A stretch of DNA of 14,449 nucleotides, taken from contig JAQUZV010000026.1 in the NCBI GenBank assembly GCA_028691155.1, positions 1 through 14,449 of the forward strand. The letters run 5' to 3'. The notes under the pieces were generated by a model that saw only the letters and a list, made by a program, of their open reading frames with translations, was not told the DNA's origin and did not search any database. Positions 1 through 7,359 of the stretch are shown piece after piece. Source of the DNA: Victivallales bacterium. GTDB lineage: Bacteria > Verrucomicrobiota > Lentisphaeria > Victivallales > SZUA-371. Within the stretch, counting starts at the first letter, position 1, and the number at the start of each line of letters is the position of its first letter. The position numbers were made by a program, and so were the translations under genes.

Positions 1-640
1 CTCCGGCATACAGGGCGAATTCTTCGATGAGGTTCCAGTTGTTGTTGTCGGCAAATTCGTAGGAGTGGCCCCAGAGATAGAAGAGTTTGTCGCTGTGGCT
101 GTGGTATTCCACGAACTCTTTCCACAACAGGCGGATATCGTTTTTGTGATGTGCGGTCACCTGCCAGTTCATGAAATCGCCGGGGAGAGCGAAAGGTTCG
201 CTGTTCCGGACAACCGGCCGGACGTAGACAATTCCGGCGGAACGCAGGATTGCCCGGACGCGTTCGTCATCGGTTCCGTACGGCAGCGCCATGCCGCGCA
301 CGGGATAACCGACCAACTGTTCCAGGGTCCGGCGATCTTCCAGCACTTCGGAACGAATCATGTCGTCGGACAGTCGTTGCAGCCAGGGATGGGAGACGGT
401 ATGAACCGCCACCTCATGACCGGCATAGAGGGAAGCTACTTCGTCGGCACTGATATAATTTTTCCACTTGCTCTGTTCCCGGGTAAATCCGAACATGCCG
501 CTATTGAGATTGAAAGTCCCCTTAATGCCGTGGGCATTGAGAATCTCCACCAGTCGCCGGTCGAATTCCGTACCGTCGTCCCAACTGGTCGTCAGGGCAC
601 CGGAGAGTCCTTGCGGCCAGGCAAAATCGATTCTTTTCAT
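1..640 (-). CDS. Polysaccharide deacetylase (NodB/CE4 fold), C-terminus cut by window edge
   Basis: The reading frame starts with ATG at 640-638, after a purine-rich AAAGGGG about 7 bases upstream, and stays open for 213 codons to the window edge. CE4/NodB enzymes remove acetyl groups from N- or O-acetylated sugars using a divalent metal. The motifs are visible in order: SWDDG at residues 19-23 (D21 the expected catalytic base, D22 a metal ligand), HTVSH at 80-84 (the two metal histidines), ALPYGT at 118-123 (motif 3) and GHSYEF at 191-196. There is no signal peptide or membrane segment at the N-terminus, so it looks cytoplasmic, or is exported by another route. The TSWDDG motif in place of the common TFDDG recalls the branch of the family near gellan-lyase-associated deacetylases; that is recall, not a search. 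It follows gatA by 61 bases with no clear terminator and is probably co-transcribed. The substrate is unknown. Confidence 0.85.
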   Translation of the reverse strand, partial: MKRIDFAWPQGLSGALTTSWDDGTEFDRRLVEILNAHGIKGTFNLNSGMFGFTREQSKWKNYISADEVASLYAGHEVAVHTVSHPWLQRLSDDMIRSEVLEDRRTLEQLVGYPVRGMALPYGTDDERVRAILRSAGIVYVRPVVRNSEPFALPGDFMNWQVTAHHKNDIRLLWKEFVEYHSHSDKLFYLWGHSYEFADNNNWNLIEEFALYAG

Positions 641-701
641 CGTTTTTCCCCTTTGCTGTCGCGCGCGATACGGATGGCACCGTACGGCGCGGCAATCCGG
701 C

Positions 702-2183
702 TTAAAGCGCCGGAGTGAATACTTGTTCCTTACGTGCCTGTTCAAAACGGGCGGCGACGGCGAACAGCTGTTTTTCCGCCAGGGCCGGACCGATCAGCTG
801 AATGCCGACCGGCATGCCGCTGTCCGCTTCCAATGCGGCCGGAATGCTGATGCCGCAATTGCCCGACAAATTGAGGGCAATGGTATAAATGTCCGCCAGA
901 TACATCTGCAACGGGTCCTTTTTTTCGCCGAATCGGAATGCCGTGGTCGGCGTGACCGGGGTCAGGAGCAGGTCGCATTGCCGGAACGCCGCTTCGAAGT
1001 CGCGACGGATCAGGGTGCGGACTTTCTGCGCCCGCAGATAGAAGGCGTCGTAATAACCGCTGCTCAGCACGTAGGTGCCGAGGATGATGCGGCGCTTGAC
1101 TTCATCGCCGAAGCCGTGGCCGCGCGTCTTGAAATAGACCTCGGTCAGGTCCTGGGCTTCCTGGTCGCGGGCGCCGTAACGGATGCCGTCGAAACGGGCC
1201 AGGTTGGTGCTGGCTTCCGCCGTGGCGATAATGTAATAGGTGGCCACCGCGTATTTGGTGTGCGGCAGCGAGACGGAAACGAATTCGGCGCCCAGCTCCT
1301 TCATGACGGCAATCGCCGCCTCGACTCCGGCTTTGACGCCGGCGGAGGATTCCGAGGCAAAATATTCTTCCGGCAACCCGATTTTCACGCCCTTGAGATC
1401 CCCGTTTCGGGCCGCCGCCACGGCCGCGGCCAGGCCGCCGCAGTCCGGTTCCGGCAATGAGGTGCAGTCGCGCGGATCATGACCGCCGATGGTATCCAGA
1501 ATAATGGCTGCGTCTTCGACCGTATGGGCCAGCGGCCCGATCTGGTCGAGGGAGGAGGCGAATGCCACCAACCCGTAACGTGAAACCCGGCCGTAGGTGG
1601 GTTTGACGCCGACCACGCCGCAGAAAGCGGCGGGCTGGCGGATCGAACCGCCGGTGTCGGACCCGAGGGCGACGGCGACTTCTCCCGCCGCCACCGCGGC
1701 GGCGGAACCGCCGCTGGAACCGCCGGGAACCCGCGTGATATCCCACGGATTGGCGGTGCGTTGATAAGCACTGTTTTCCGTGGAGGAGCCCATGGCGAAT
1801 TCATCCATGTTGAGCCGTCCCATCGGGATGAAACCGGCGGCTTTCAGCCGGGCCACCACGGTGGCATCGTACGGCGAAACTACCGGGGCGAGAATTTTGG
1901 ACGCGCAACTGCATGTTTCTCCCGCCGTCACGATGCAGTCCTTGATGCCGACCGGAATCCCGTCATAGGGACTCCGCGGCGTACCGGCGGCACGGCGTTG
2001 GTCGGCCGCTTCCGCCGCGGCCATAATCCGTTCGGCGTCGCATTTCAGAAATGCCTTGACGCTGCCGTCGACGGTCTGAACCCGGTCGAGATAGGCCCGG
2101 CACAGTTGTGCAGCGGTAACTTTGCCCGCCGCGAGCAAGGCGGCGGCTTCCGCCACGGTCAGGGTTTTCACCTCGATACTCAT
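702..2183 (-). CDS. gatA: Asp-tRNA(Asn)/Glu-tRNA(Gln) amidotransferase subunit A
   Basis: GatA is the glutaminase of the GatCAB complex: it frees ammonia from glutamine, which GatB uses to convert mischarged Glu-tRNA(Gln) or Asp-tRNA(Asn) to the amide form. The 493 residues match the usual family length. The amidase-signature triad can be placed: K81 in GIPVGIKD, S156 in the PGGSSGGS loop and the nucleophile S180 in GSDTGGSIRQ. The 75- and 24-residue spacings equal those of characterised GatA (Lys79/Ser154/Ser178 in Staphylococcus aureus). The start ATG at 2183-2181 lies 2 bases after the gatC stop, and its ribosome-binding site GGAGAGGAG lies inside the last codons of gatC, so the two are translationally linked. 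The stop is TAA at 704-702. No gatB is in the window; GatB must be encoded elsewhere for the complex to work. Confidence 0.97.
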   Translation of the reverse strand: MSIEVKTLTVAEAAALLAAGKVTAAQLCRAYLDRVQTVDGSVKAFLKCDAERIMAAAEAADQRRAAGTPRSPYDGIPVGIKDCIVTAGETCSCASKILAPVVSPYDATVVARLKAAGFIPMGRLNMDEFAMGSSTENSAYQRTANPWDITRVPGGSSGGSAAAVAAGEVAVALGSDTGGSIRQPAAFCGVVGVKPTYGRVSRYGLVAFASSLDQIGPLAHTVEDAAIILDTIGGHDPRDCTSLPEPDCGGLAAAVAAARNGDLKGVKIGLPEEYFASESSAGVKAGVEAAIAVMKELGAEFVSVSLPHTKYAVATYYIIATAEASTNLARFDGIRYGARDQEAQDLTEVYFKTRGHGFGDEVKRRIILGTYVLSSGYYDAFYLRAQKVRTLIRRDFEAAFRQCDLLLTPVTPTTAFRFGEKKDPLQMYLADIYTIALNLSGNCGISIPAALEADSGMPVGIQLIGPALAEKQLFAVAARFEQARKEQVFTPAL

Positions 2184-2185
2184 GT

Positions 2186-2491
2186 TTACATCTCCTCTCC
2201 GGGCAGAACCTTCGGCACTTTGATCAGTTCGTCGTCGATGACGGCGGGAGCATTTTGCAGCATGGTGCTGCGCTCGAACGAAGCTCCGGCCACGTCTTCG
2301 CGCCAGACATTGGACAGCGGTACGGCGTGGGCGGTCGGTTCGATTCCGCCGACGTCCAGTTCGTTGAGCTGATCGATATAACCGATGATGGCTTCCAGGT
2401 CGTGCTGCAACCGATTCCGGGTCGGCTCGTCGAGATCCAGCCGGGCCAGTTGGGCGACATAGCCGACATCGATATTGGTATTATTACTCAT
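2186..2491 (-). CDS. gatC: Asp-tRNA(Asn)/Glu-tRNA(Gln) amidotransferase subunit C
   Basis: GatC is the small subunit that wraps around GatA and GatB and stabilises the complex. This one has 101 residues, typical for the family. It shows the usual order: an N-terminal helix pair with VGYVAQLARLDL near residues 9-20, the DLEAIIGYIDQLNELDV helix near 31-47, then GIEPTAHAVPLSNVWREDV near 49-67, which is the extended segment that runs along GatA, and a C-terminal FKVP-like patch (LIKVPKVL near 89-96). The start ATG at 2491-2489 is preceded by AAGGGAG at a good distance. It sits 31 bases after pfp and 2 bases before gatA. Short and divergent as a family, but together with the gatA neighbour the call is secure. 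Confidence 0.95.
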   Translation of the reverse strand: MSNNTNIDVGYVAQLARLDLDEPTRNRLQHDLEAIIGYIDQLNELDVGGIEPTAHAVPLSNVWREDVAGASFERSTMLQNAPAVIDDELIKVPKVLPGEEM

Positions 2492-2522
2492 GATCCGTCT
2501 CCCTTGCCGTCGTCGTTGCGAT

Positions 2523-4175
2523 TCAGGCCTGTTCCAGTTCGAGCGTCTTGGTAATCAGGTCGCACACTTCGGCGGGACCGAAATACTGGATGGGGCCGGG
2601 ATAGACGTAATCGGTTTCCACCGCCCATTGGTCGCGTCCGGCGGCGAAGGTCCGGAACGGGTTGCCGTCCAGTTCCACCAGCGCCTTGCGGATAACCGGC
2701 TTGTCGGCGCCGTGACGCCGTTCCATATTCATCATCATGGTGATCGGAATCCCGCCGGCGATCCACTGATCGGCCGGTTGGGTGGTGTTGCGTACGGAAG
2801 ACATATAACCGGTTTTGCCGGCATGCAGCAGTGCGGCGGCGTTATAGCCCAGGCTGTAACAGTAGTCGGCGTCGTAGTTGGACGGCGCGGCGCAACGGCC
2901 TTCGTAACCGAAGAAATGGGCCTGGGTGCTGAATTTACCCCGATACGTTCCGGCTTCCTTCATGGCCTTGAGTTTGGCGCCGACCATTTCCGCCAACAGC
3001 TTTTCGGTTTCGATCAGCGACACCTGAACGTTGCCGTGCGGGTCGCGGTCGAGACAGAGCTGGAGCTGAATGGCGGCGGGCAGCGATTTGAAGGTCCGAG
3101 CCAGGGATTCGTCCAGTTTGTCGGCGACAAATTTGAGTTTGTCTTCCTGATCCAGATCGGCAAAGACCTTTTCTTCGTGGGCCAGCAGATCATTGAGTTC
3201 GGCAATCAGATTTTTCATTTCGGGAATGAATTCGATCAGCCCTTCGGGAATCAGCGCCACGCCGAAATTGCAGCCTTTGGCGGCACGTTGCGCCACGACG
3301 GAAGTAATGTAGTCGACGATGTCGGCGATGGTCTGCTTTTGGGCGGCGACTTCCTCGGAGATGATGCAGACGTTGGGATGGGTCTGCAGTGCGCATTCGA
3401 GCGCGATATGGGACGCGCTGCGGCCCATCAGTTTAATGAAATGCCAGTATTTCTTGGCGGAATTGGCGTCGCGTTGGATATTGCCGATGAGTTCGCTGTA
3501 GACGCGGCAGGCGGTGTCGAATCCGAACGACGCTTCGATGAATTCGTTTTTCAGGTCGCCGTCGATGGTTTTCGGGCAGCCGATCACGTTGATGCCGGCT
3601 TTGGTGGCCTGGTAGTATTCGGCCAGCAGGCAGGCGTTGGTGTTGGATTCGTCGCCGCCGATAATGACCAACGCGCTGATGCCCAGCTTGGCGCAATTGG
3701 CCTTGCCGGCTTCGAATTGTTCGGTCTTTTCCAGTTTGGTCCGGCCGGAACCGATCATGTCGAATCCGCCGGTGTTGCGATAGGCGTTGATGATATCCGC
3801 GGTCAGTTCGATGTATTCGTTTTTGACCAGGCCGTCCGGGCCTTTGAGAAAGCCGTAGAGTCTGCTGTCGGGATGGAGCGATTTGATGCCGTCGAACAGG
3901 CCGGCGATGACGTTGTGGCCGCCGGGAGCCTGGCCGCCGGAGAGAATTACGCCGACGTTGATGGCCGGAGCGGGCCGGGCGGACCCGGCTTCGAACACCA
4001 CCTGCGGGCTGCCGTAGGTGTTCGGGAACAAGGCTTGGATGCGGTCCTGGTCGGCGACGGATTGGGTCGGGGCGCCTTCCACGTTTTTGACGGCGGCAAC
4101 ACCGTTGCGCAGGGCAACGGGCAGTTTCGGCTTATACTGAAGTCTGGCTTTCTGCAGCGGGGAAACGAACGTCAT
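2523..4175 (-). CDS. pfp: Diphosphate-fructose-6-phosphate 1-phosphotransferase (PPi-dependent PFK)
   Basis: This enzyme reversibly moves phosphate from PPi to fructose 6-phosphate, replacing or complementing ATP-PFK in glycolysis and also able to run toward gluconeogenesis. The 550 residues fit the long PPi-PFK group shared by plants, chlamydiae and spirochaetes. Visible motifs: GGQAPGGHN at 80-88 (phosphate binding), GGDES at 173-177, PKTIDGDLK at 201-209 (K202 is the PPi-type lysine; D205 is the expected catalytic base), MGRSASH at 250-256, IPEG at 309-312 and FFGYEGR at 421-427 (sugar-phosphate binding). The second Asp of the usual PPi-type GGDDS is Glu here (E176, codon GAA), discussed as a finding. 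The start ATG at 4175-4173 has AGGAGA 5 bases upstream. It is the first gene of the pfp-gatC-gatA transcript. Stop is TGA at 2525-2523. Confidence 0.95.
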   Translation of the reverse strand: MTFVSPLQKARLQYKPKLPVALRNGVAAVKNVEGAPTQSVADQDRIQALFPNTYGSPQVVFEAGSARPAPAINVGVILSGGQAPGGHNVIAGLFDGIKSLHPDSRLYGFLKGPDGLVKNEYIELTADIINAYRNTGGFDMIGSGRTKLEKTEQFEAGKANCAKLGISALVIIGGDESNTNACLLAEYYQATKAGINVIGCPKTIDGDLKNEFIEASFGFDTACRVYSELIGNIQRDANSAKKYWHFIKLMGRSASHIALECALQTHPNVCIISEEVAAQKQTIADIVDYITSVVAQRAAKGCNFGVALIPEGLIEFIPEMKNLIAELNDLLAHEEKVFADLDQEDKLKFVADKLDESLARTFKSLPAAIQLQLCLDRDPHGNVQVSLIETEKLLAEMVGAKLKAMKEAGTYRGKFSTQAHFFGYEGRCAAPSNYDADYCYSLGYNAAALLHAGKTGYMSSVRNTTQPADQWIAGGIPITMMMNMERRHGADKPVIRKALVELDGNPFRTFAAGRDQWAVETDYVYPGPIQYFGPAEVCDLITKTLELEQA

Positions 4176-4190
4176 TTTTTTCTCCTATAG

Positions 4191-4220
4191 CTTAAATTCG
4201 CGTTGTGCTGATATTGTCAA
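4191..4220 (-). promoter_or_regulatory. Possible promoter for pfp
   Basis: On the minus strand a perfect TTGACA at 4220-4215 is followed, 18 bases on, by TTTAAG at 4196-4191, a weak -10 box (4 of 6, lacking the most conserved A and T). A start near 4184 would leave a very short leader over the AGGAGA ribosome-binding site at 4186-4181. The -35 is convincing, the -10 is not. The -35 lies inside the 19-base element at 4202-4220 that recurs upstream of the macA-like gene. Confidence 0.35.
4202..4220 (+). repeat. 19-base intergenic element, copy 1 (upstream of pfp)
   Basis: Read on the plus strand this is GTTGTGCTGATATTGTCAA. A second copy with a single mismatch (T for G at position 9) lies at 10974-10992 on the minus strand, upstream of the macA-like gene. 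Flanking bases do not match, so the similarity ends sharply at 19 bases. Here it covers the TTGACA box that would serve pfp, 27-45 bases before the start codon, which suits a repressor site. Half-sites form a loose dyad, TTGTG then 8 bases then GTCAA. Confidence 0.5.
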
Positions 4221-4346
4221 AAGAATAGAAATCCGAAAATCATACGTTAGCGCCTGTGGGCAAATAATCAAGTCGGGATCGGGAAAAATCGCCGGGGTAA
4301 TCCGTTCTTACGGGCGGCTTTTTGCCGGAAAAATTTTCTTTGGCGA

Positions 4347-4375
4347 TTGCATGCTCCCCGGGAGGCAATTATATT
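4347..4375 (+). promoter_or_regulatory. cstA: Promoter for cstA
   Basis: TTGCAT at 4347-4352 and TATATT at 4370-4375 (5 of 6 to the -10 consensus) are separated by exactly 17 bases. An A/T tract, AAAAATTTTCTT at 4330-4341, lies just upstream where an UP element would sit. The spacer itself holds a near-palindrome, CTCCCCGGGAG at 4354-4364, that could be an operator or could simply be chance. The transcript would start near 4382, giving a leader of about 170 bases before cstA. Confidence 0.55.
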
Positions 4376-4382
4376 ATAACCT

Positions 4383-4550
4383 ATTGCCCGGACCGCTGGT
4401 TAAGCGGTTGTCAGCGGTTTGTTGCCCCGCGGCTTCGAGACGAAGAGCTTTTCGCCCCCCAACCCCAGGCCCGACCGATGGACGTATGATGGGTGTGATG
4501 TCGCTTTTCATTTTTTTAATTTACTTCAATTCAAGATATCAGGAGGAGTC
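4383..4550 (+). promoter_or_regulatory. Long leader of cstA with small hairpins and strong ribosome-binding site
   Basis: If transcription starts at the 4347-4375 promoter, the mRNA carries about 170 untranslated bases. It contains small perfect hairpins at 4393-4407 (CCGCT/AGCGG, 5-base loop) and 4433-4445 (CTTCG/CGAAG, 3-base loop), a repeated GCGGTT at 4404-4409 and 4414-4419, a C-rich stretch at 4454-4466, and a U/A-rich unstructured run at 4505-4535 leading into AGGAGG at 4541-4546, four bases before the ATG. I recognise no known riboswitch. Such a leader leaves room for control after transcription, but nothing here proves it. Confidence 0.35.
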
Positions 4551-6062
4551 ATGTTATTGTTTCTGCTGGGCCTGGTGATTCTGGTGGTTGGTTATTTTTC
4601 CTATGGGCGTTTTGTGGAACGGATTATTTGTCCGGACGAGCGGGAAACGCCGGCCTGCGCCTGTTACGACGGCGTTGATTACGTCAAATTGCCGTTATGG
4701 AAAAACATGTTGATTCAGTTGTTGAACATTGCCGGCGTCGGTCCGGTGATCGGGGTGATTCTGGGGATCAAATTCGGAGCGATTGCGTTCCTGATCATTC
4801 CCATCGGCAATATCATCGGCGGCGCGGTGCACGATTTCGTTTCCGGGATGATGTCGATCCGGAACCGGGGTGCCAATCTGCCGGCGTTGACGAAAATAAC
4901 CATGGGCACGACCTATGCCCGGTTCTTCTCGGTTTTCATGACGTTGCTGTTGCTGTTGGTGGTGGCGGTATTTATCAATATTCCGGCCAATCTGTTGGCC
5001 GGCATGGTGCCTGGACATGCGCTGTTCTGGTACATGGTGGCCGTGATTTTTCTCTATTATATTGCGGCTACGCTGTTTCCGGTGGACAAAATCATCGGGC
5101 GGTTCTACCCTATCTTCGGCGGGATGCTGCTGGTCGGAACCGTGGCGATTTTTGTTGCGCTGATGTGGACGGGCGTTCATCAGCCGCTGCTGTTCACGGA
5201 ATCGGCCGGTTTCAAGGAACACATGATGTCGGAACCGATCATCCCGGTATTGTTTGTAACGATTGCCTGCGGGATCATTTCCGGTTTCCATGCCACCCAG
5301 TCGCCGATTATTGCCCGGACGCTCGAATCGGAATACCATGGCCGCCGTGCCTTTTACGGTATGATGGTGATGGAAGGTTTTATTGCCATGGTTTGGGCGG
5401 CGGCGGCATTGGTCGTCTATAATCTGTTCCCGGAATACATGCTGAAAACGCCGTCGTTTGTGCTGGGACAGATTACCACCTATTTCCTGGGGACCAAGCT
5501 GGGCGCATTGACGATTGCGGCGGTGGTGATTCTGGCGGTTACTTCCGGTGATACCGCCATGCGCAGCATGCGGTTGTCGCTGGCGGAAATGCTGCATATC
5601 GATCAGCGCGGTCTGCATAAGCGGGTGCTGTTGTGCCTGCCGTTGATTGTTATCGTGTGTGGATTGTTATGGTGGTCGAACAAGAGCGCCAAATCTTTCG
5701 GTCATCTGTGGAATTATTTCGCCTGGGCCAATCAGGTGATGGCGGCGTCGACGCTGTATGCGGCCACCATCTGGCTGATTGCCCAGCGCAAAACCTGGTG
5801 GATTACCGTGGTGCCCGGAGTTTTCATGTGCTTTATTGTGACCACCTATATTTTATGGGTGTCGCCGAAAAACGGCGGTCCGGTCGGATTCGCCCTGCCG
5901 CTGGTTCCCTCCTACATTATCGGCGGCGTTATGGCGGTGGTGCTGGCGGTGGCGGCTTACTTCCGCGGTCTGAACTTGCGGCATGGCCGTCTGGCGCGGG
6001 AAGCGCAAAAGGTGACCGAGGAAGAAGATCGCGACAAGCCGGAAATTTCCGTGGACATTTAA
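4551..6062 (+). CDS. cstA: Carbon starvation protein A family transporter (short CstA)
   Basis: CstA-family proteins are inner-membrane transporters; Escherichia coli members take up peptides (CstA) or pyruvate (BtsT). This one has 503 residues against about 700 in E. coli, the shorter form seen in other phyla. Almost the whole chain is hydrophobic segments. Family landmarks include the N-terminal GYFSYGRFVERI near 14-26, QLLNIAGVGPVIG at 56-68, GNIIGGAVHDFVSGMMSIRNRG at 86-107 and the signature GFHATQSPIIARTLESEYHGRRAFYGMM near 245-272, then TSGDTAMRSMRLSLAE at 331-346. The tail (residues 478-503) is charged and probably cytoplasmic. I chose ATG 4551 because AGGAGG lies four bases upstream and the protein then begins directly with the first membrane helix; an in-frame ATG at 4419 would add 44 residues unlike the family. 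Substrate cannot be told from sequence. Confidence 0.93.
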   Translation: MLLFLLGLVILVVGYFSYGRFVERIICPDERETPACACYDGVDYVKLPLWKNMLIQLLNIAGVGPVIGVILGIKFGAIAFLIIPIGNIIGGAVHDFVSGMMSIRNRGANLPALTKITMGTTYARFFSVFMTLLLLLVVAVFINIPANLLAGMVPGHALFWYMVAVIFLYYIAATLFPVDKIIGRFYPIFGGMLLVGTVAIFVALMWTGVHQPLLFTESAGFKEHMMSEPIIPVLFVTIACGIISGFHATQSPIIARTLESEYHGRRAFYGMMVMEGFIAMVWAAAALVVYNLFPEYMLKTPSFVLGQITTYFLGTKLGALTIAAVVILAVTSGDTAMRSMRLSLAEMLHIDQRGLHKRVLLCLPLIVIVCGLLWWSNKSAKSFGHLWNYFAWANQVMAASTLYAATIWLIAQRKTWWITVVPGVFMCFIVTTYILWVSPKNGGPVGFALPLVPSYIIGGVMAVVLAVAAYFRGLNLRHGRLAREAQKVTEEEDRDKPEISVDI

Positions 6063-6068
6063 GCGTTC

Positions 6069-7259
6069 TTATTCCGTTTCATCTGCCGCTCCGACCGGCG
6101 TGGCCGTGGGGGCAAGAGGCGGCGGCAGGTGCAGCACATGGTTTGCCGCGGTTGCCGACGGCAGTTCGGCGGCGGTTTTGGCCCCGAATTGCCGCAGGAG
6201 GCGCACCGGTTCGGGGACCTTGAGCATGAGGGCCAGATCCAGCGCCGTATACTGATGGCGGAAACGGTGATTGATGATGCCCTGGTCCCGGGCCTGGTTC
6301 AGGTCTGCGGCGGCCAGATCGTTTTGTCCCAGCAGCAGTGCGCCCAGCGCCGCGCCGGGAAAGTCGTCGCGGTTGCCGACGGCGGCAAAAGCCCGGCCGA
6401 TATCGTCCTTGAATTCGATGACGTAATCGGGCGGATCGGCGATGGCCAGCAACGTCAGCAGATGATCGGTCTTACGGTTCAGCAGATTCCGCACCGCCTG
6501 GCGGCGGACGCTTTCCTCGGTGGCCGGATTGACCGCCAGGGACAGAAAATACTGTTCGGCTTCCGGCAGCAGGGTCGCAAAGCCGTTTTCGCCGAAAACG
6601 GCCAGCGCCGCCAGGCGCACCGGCAGCGAGGGATCTTCCCGGCACAATCGCAACAACTCCCATTTGAGACTGTCATCCACTTCCCGCGCGTTGTCATCGG
6701 AGGGCAACATGGCGATAAATTCCGCCCGCTCCGCCGCTCCGGTGATGTGGGCCAGATTTTCGGCGATCAGGCGGTCGCGTTCCGGCGTGATCGGGGCGGC
6801 CTGCAATACGGCCAGGGCCGGCAGAAAACATTCTTCGTCCGGATGCTCGAGTATCGTGCGCAGGGCGTTGAGTGCGGTGGGGGGCAGGGGATCGGCGAGA
6901 ACCCGGCGGCGCAATTCGGGATTTTCGGCCACGGTCAGAAAGACGTTCATTCCGGCCACGCCGTATTGCGCGATCAGCATCATTGCCGCCGGCGCGGCTA
7001 CGGTGGGATCGGCATGGTGCAGTTGCGATTCCAGGCATGAGAATGAGAAACGTCGGGCAGGAAACTGATAGGGGTTATCGAGGTGCGGGTGTTGCCGACG
7101 CCAGGTCGCATAGCGTTGAAATGCGACTTTTTCCACCGGATGATAACGCACCACCAGTTGTTCCGGGAACCATTCGGCGCGAAACATGAAAGCGAGCAAC
7201 ACTCCGGCGATTACTGCCGCCGGCAGCAACAATACGATAATAAAGTTTTTTCCGTTCAT
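6069..7259 (-). CDS. Membrane-anchored HEAT-like / ankyrin-like repeat protein of unknown function
   Basis: 396 residues. One hydrophobic segment at about residues 6-25 (FIIVLLLPAAVIAGVLLAFM) would anchor the protein or act as a signal peptide, with the rest outside the cytoplasm. Residues about 85-290 are runs of paired amphipathic helices with HEAT-like pieces such as DPTVAAPAAMMLIAQYG (84-100) and DPSLPVRLAALAVFG, typical of protein-binding solenoids. Near the C-terminus YTALDLALMLKVPEPVRLLRQFGAKT reads like one ankyrin repeat, and the last 30 residues are rich in Pro, Ala and Thr. I do not recognise a named family. It has its own candidate promoter and a weak ribosome-binding site (AAAGG, very close to the ATG). 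It converges on cstA with a 6-base gap. A role as a scaffold in the envelope is only a guess. Confidence 0.8.
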   Translation of the reverse strand: MNGKNFIIVLLLPAAVIAGVLLAFMFRAEWFPEQLVVRYHPVEKVAFQRYATWRRQHPHLDNPYQFPARRFSFSCLESQLHHADPTVAAPAAMMLIAQYGVAGMNVFLTVAENPELRRRVLADPLPPTALNALRTILEHPDEECFLPALAVLQAAPITPERDRLIAENLAHITGAAERAEFIAMLPSDDNAREVDDSLKWELLRLCREDPSLPVRLAALAVFGENGFATLLPEAEQYFLSLAVNPATEESVRRQAVRNLLNRKTDHLLTLLAIADPPDYVIEFKDDIGRAFAAVGNRDDFPGAALGALLLGQNDLAAADLNQARDQGIINHRFRHQYTALDLALMLKVPEPVRLLRQFGAKTAAELPSATAANHVLHLPPPLAPTATPVGAADETE

Positions 7260-7309
7260 AACCTTTCATCCGCAAGTTCGGGAGCCGCAATAACGGCGTT
7301 ACGGTTTTT

Positions 7310-7338
7310 ACCATGCTATGGGTCACGGCGTTTGTCAA
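7310..7338 (-). promoter_or_regulatory. Promoter for the HEAT-like protein gene
   Basis: Minus strand: a perfect TTGACA at 7338-7333, 17 bases, then CATGGT at 7315-7310, which keeps the key A2, T3 and T6 of the -10 box. A start near 7303 gives a leader of about 43 bases. It lies in the 100-base gap after the permease gene, where I see no convincing terminator, so read-through from the efflux operon is also possible. Confidence 0.45.
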
Positions 7339-7359
7339 GCGGATCGGCCGTCGGATTTT

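Noticed and set aside
468..1460. A 330-codon plus-strand frame opposite the deacetylase and gatA
   Set aside because: It runs through the motif-bearing regions of two solid minus-strand genes and has no domain.
2475..4190. A 571-codon open frame on the plus strand, opposite pfp
   Set aside because: It is the shadow of pfp, whose motifs are complete on the other strand. The product is Gly/Phe/Asp-rich with no recognisable domain.
4291..4323. Terminator-like fold (GCC/GGC outer pairs, GTAA/TTAC inner pairs) followed by five T
   Set aside because: The stem is interrupted, and no plus-strand gene lies upstream for it to end; the cstA promoter is downstream of it.
4419..4550. An upstream in-frame ATG that would lengthen CstA by 44 residues
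   Set aside because: The added residues are unlike the family, there is no ribosome-binding site there, and AGGAGG precedes the ATG at 4551.
4695..5618. A 307-codon minus-strand frame opposite cstA
   Set aside because: His/Gln/Arg-rich shadow of a membrane-protein gene.
6081..6124. Inverted repeat TGCCGC/GCGGCA near the converging gene ends
   Set aside because: The loop is long, there is no T run and it lies in coding sequence, so it is not supported as a terminator.
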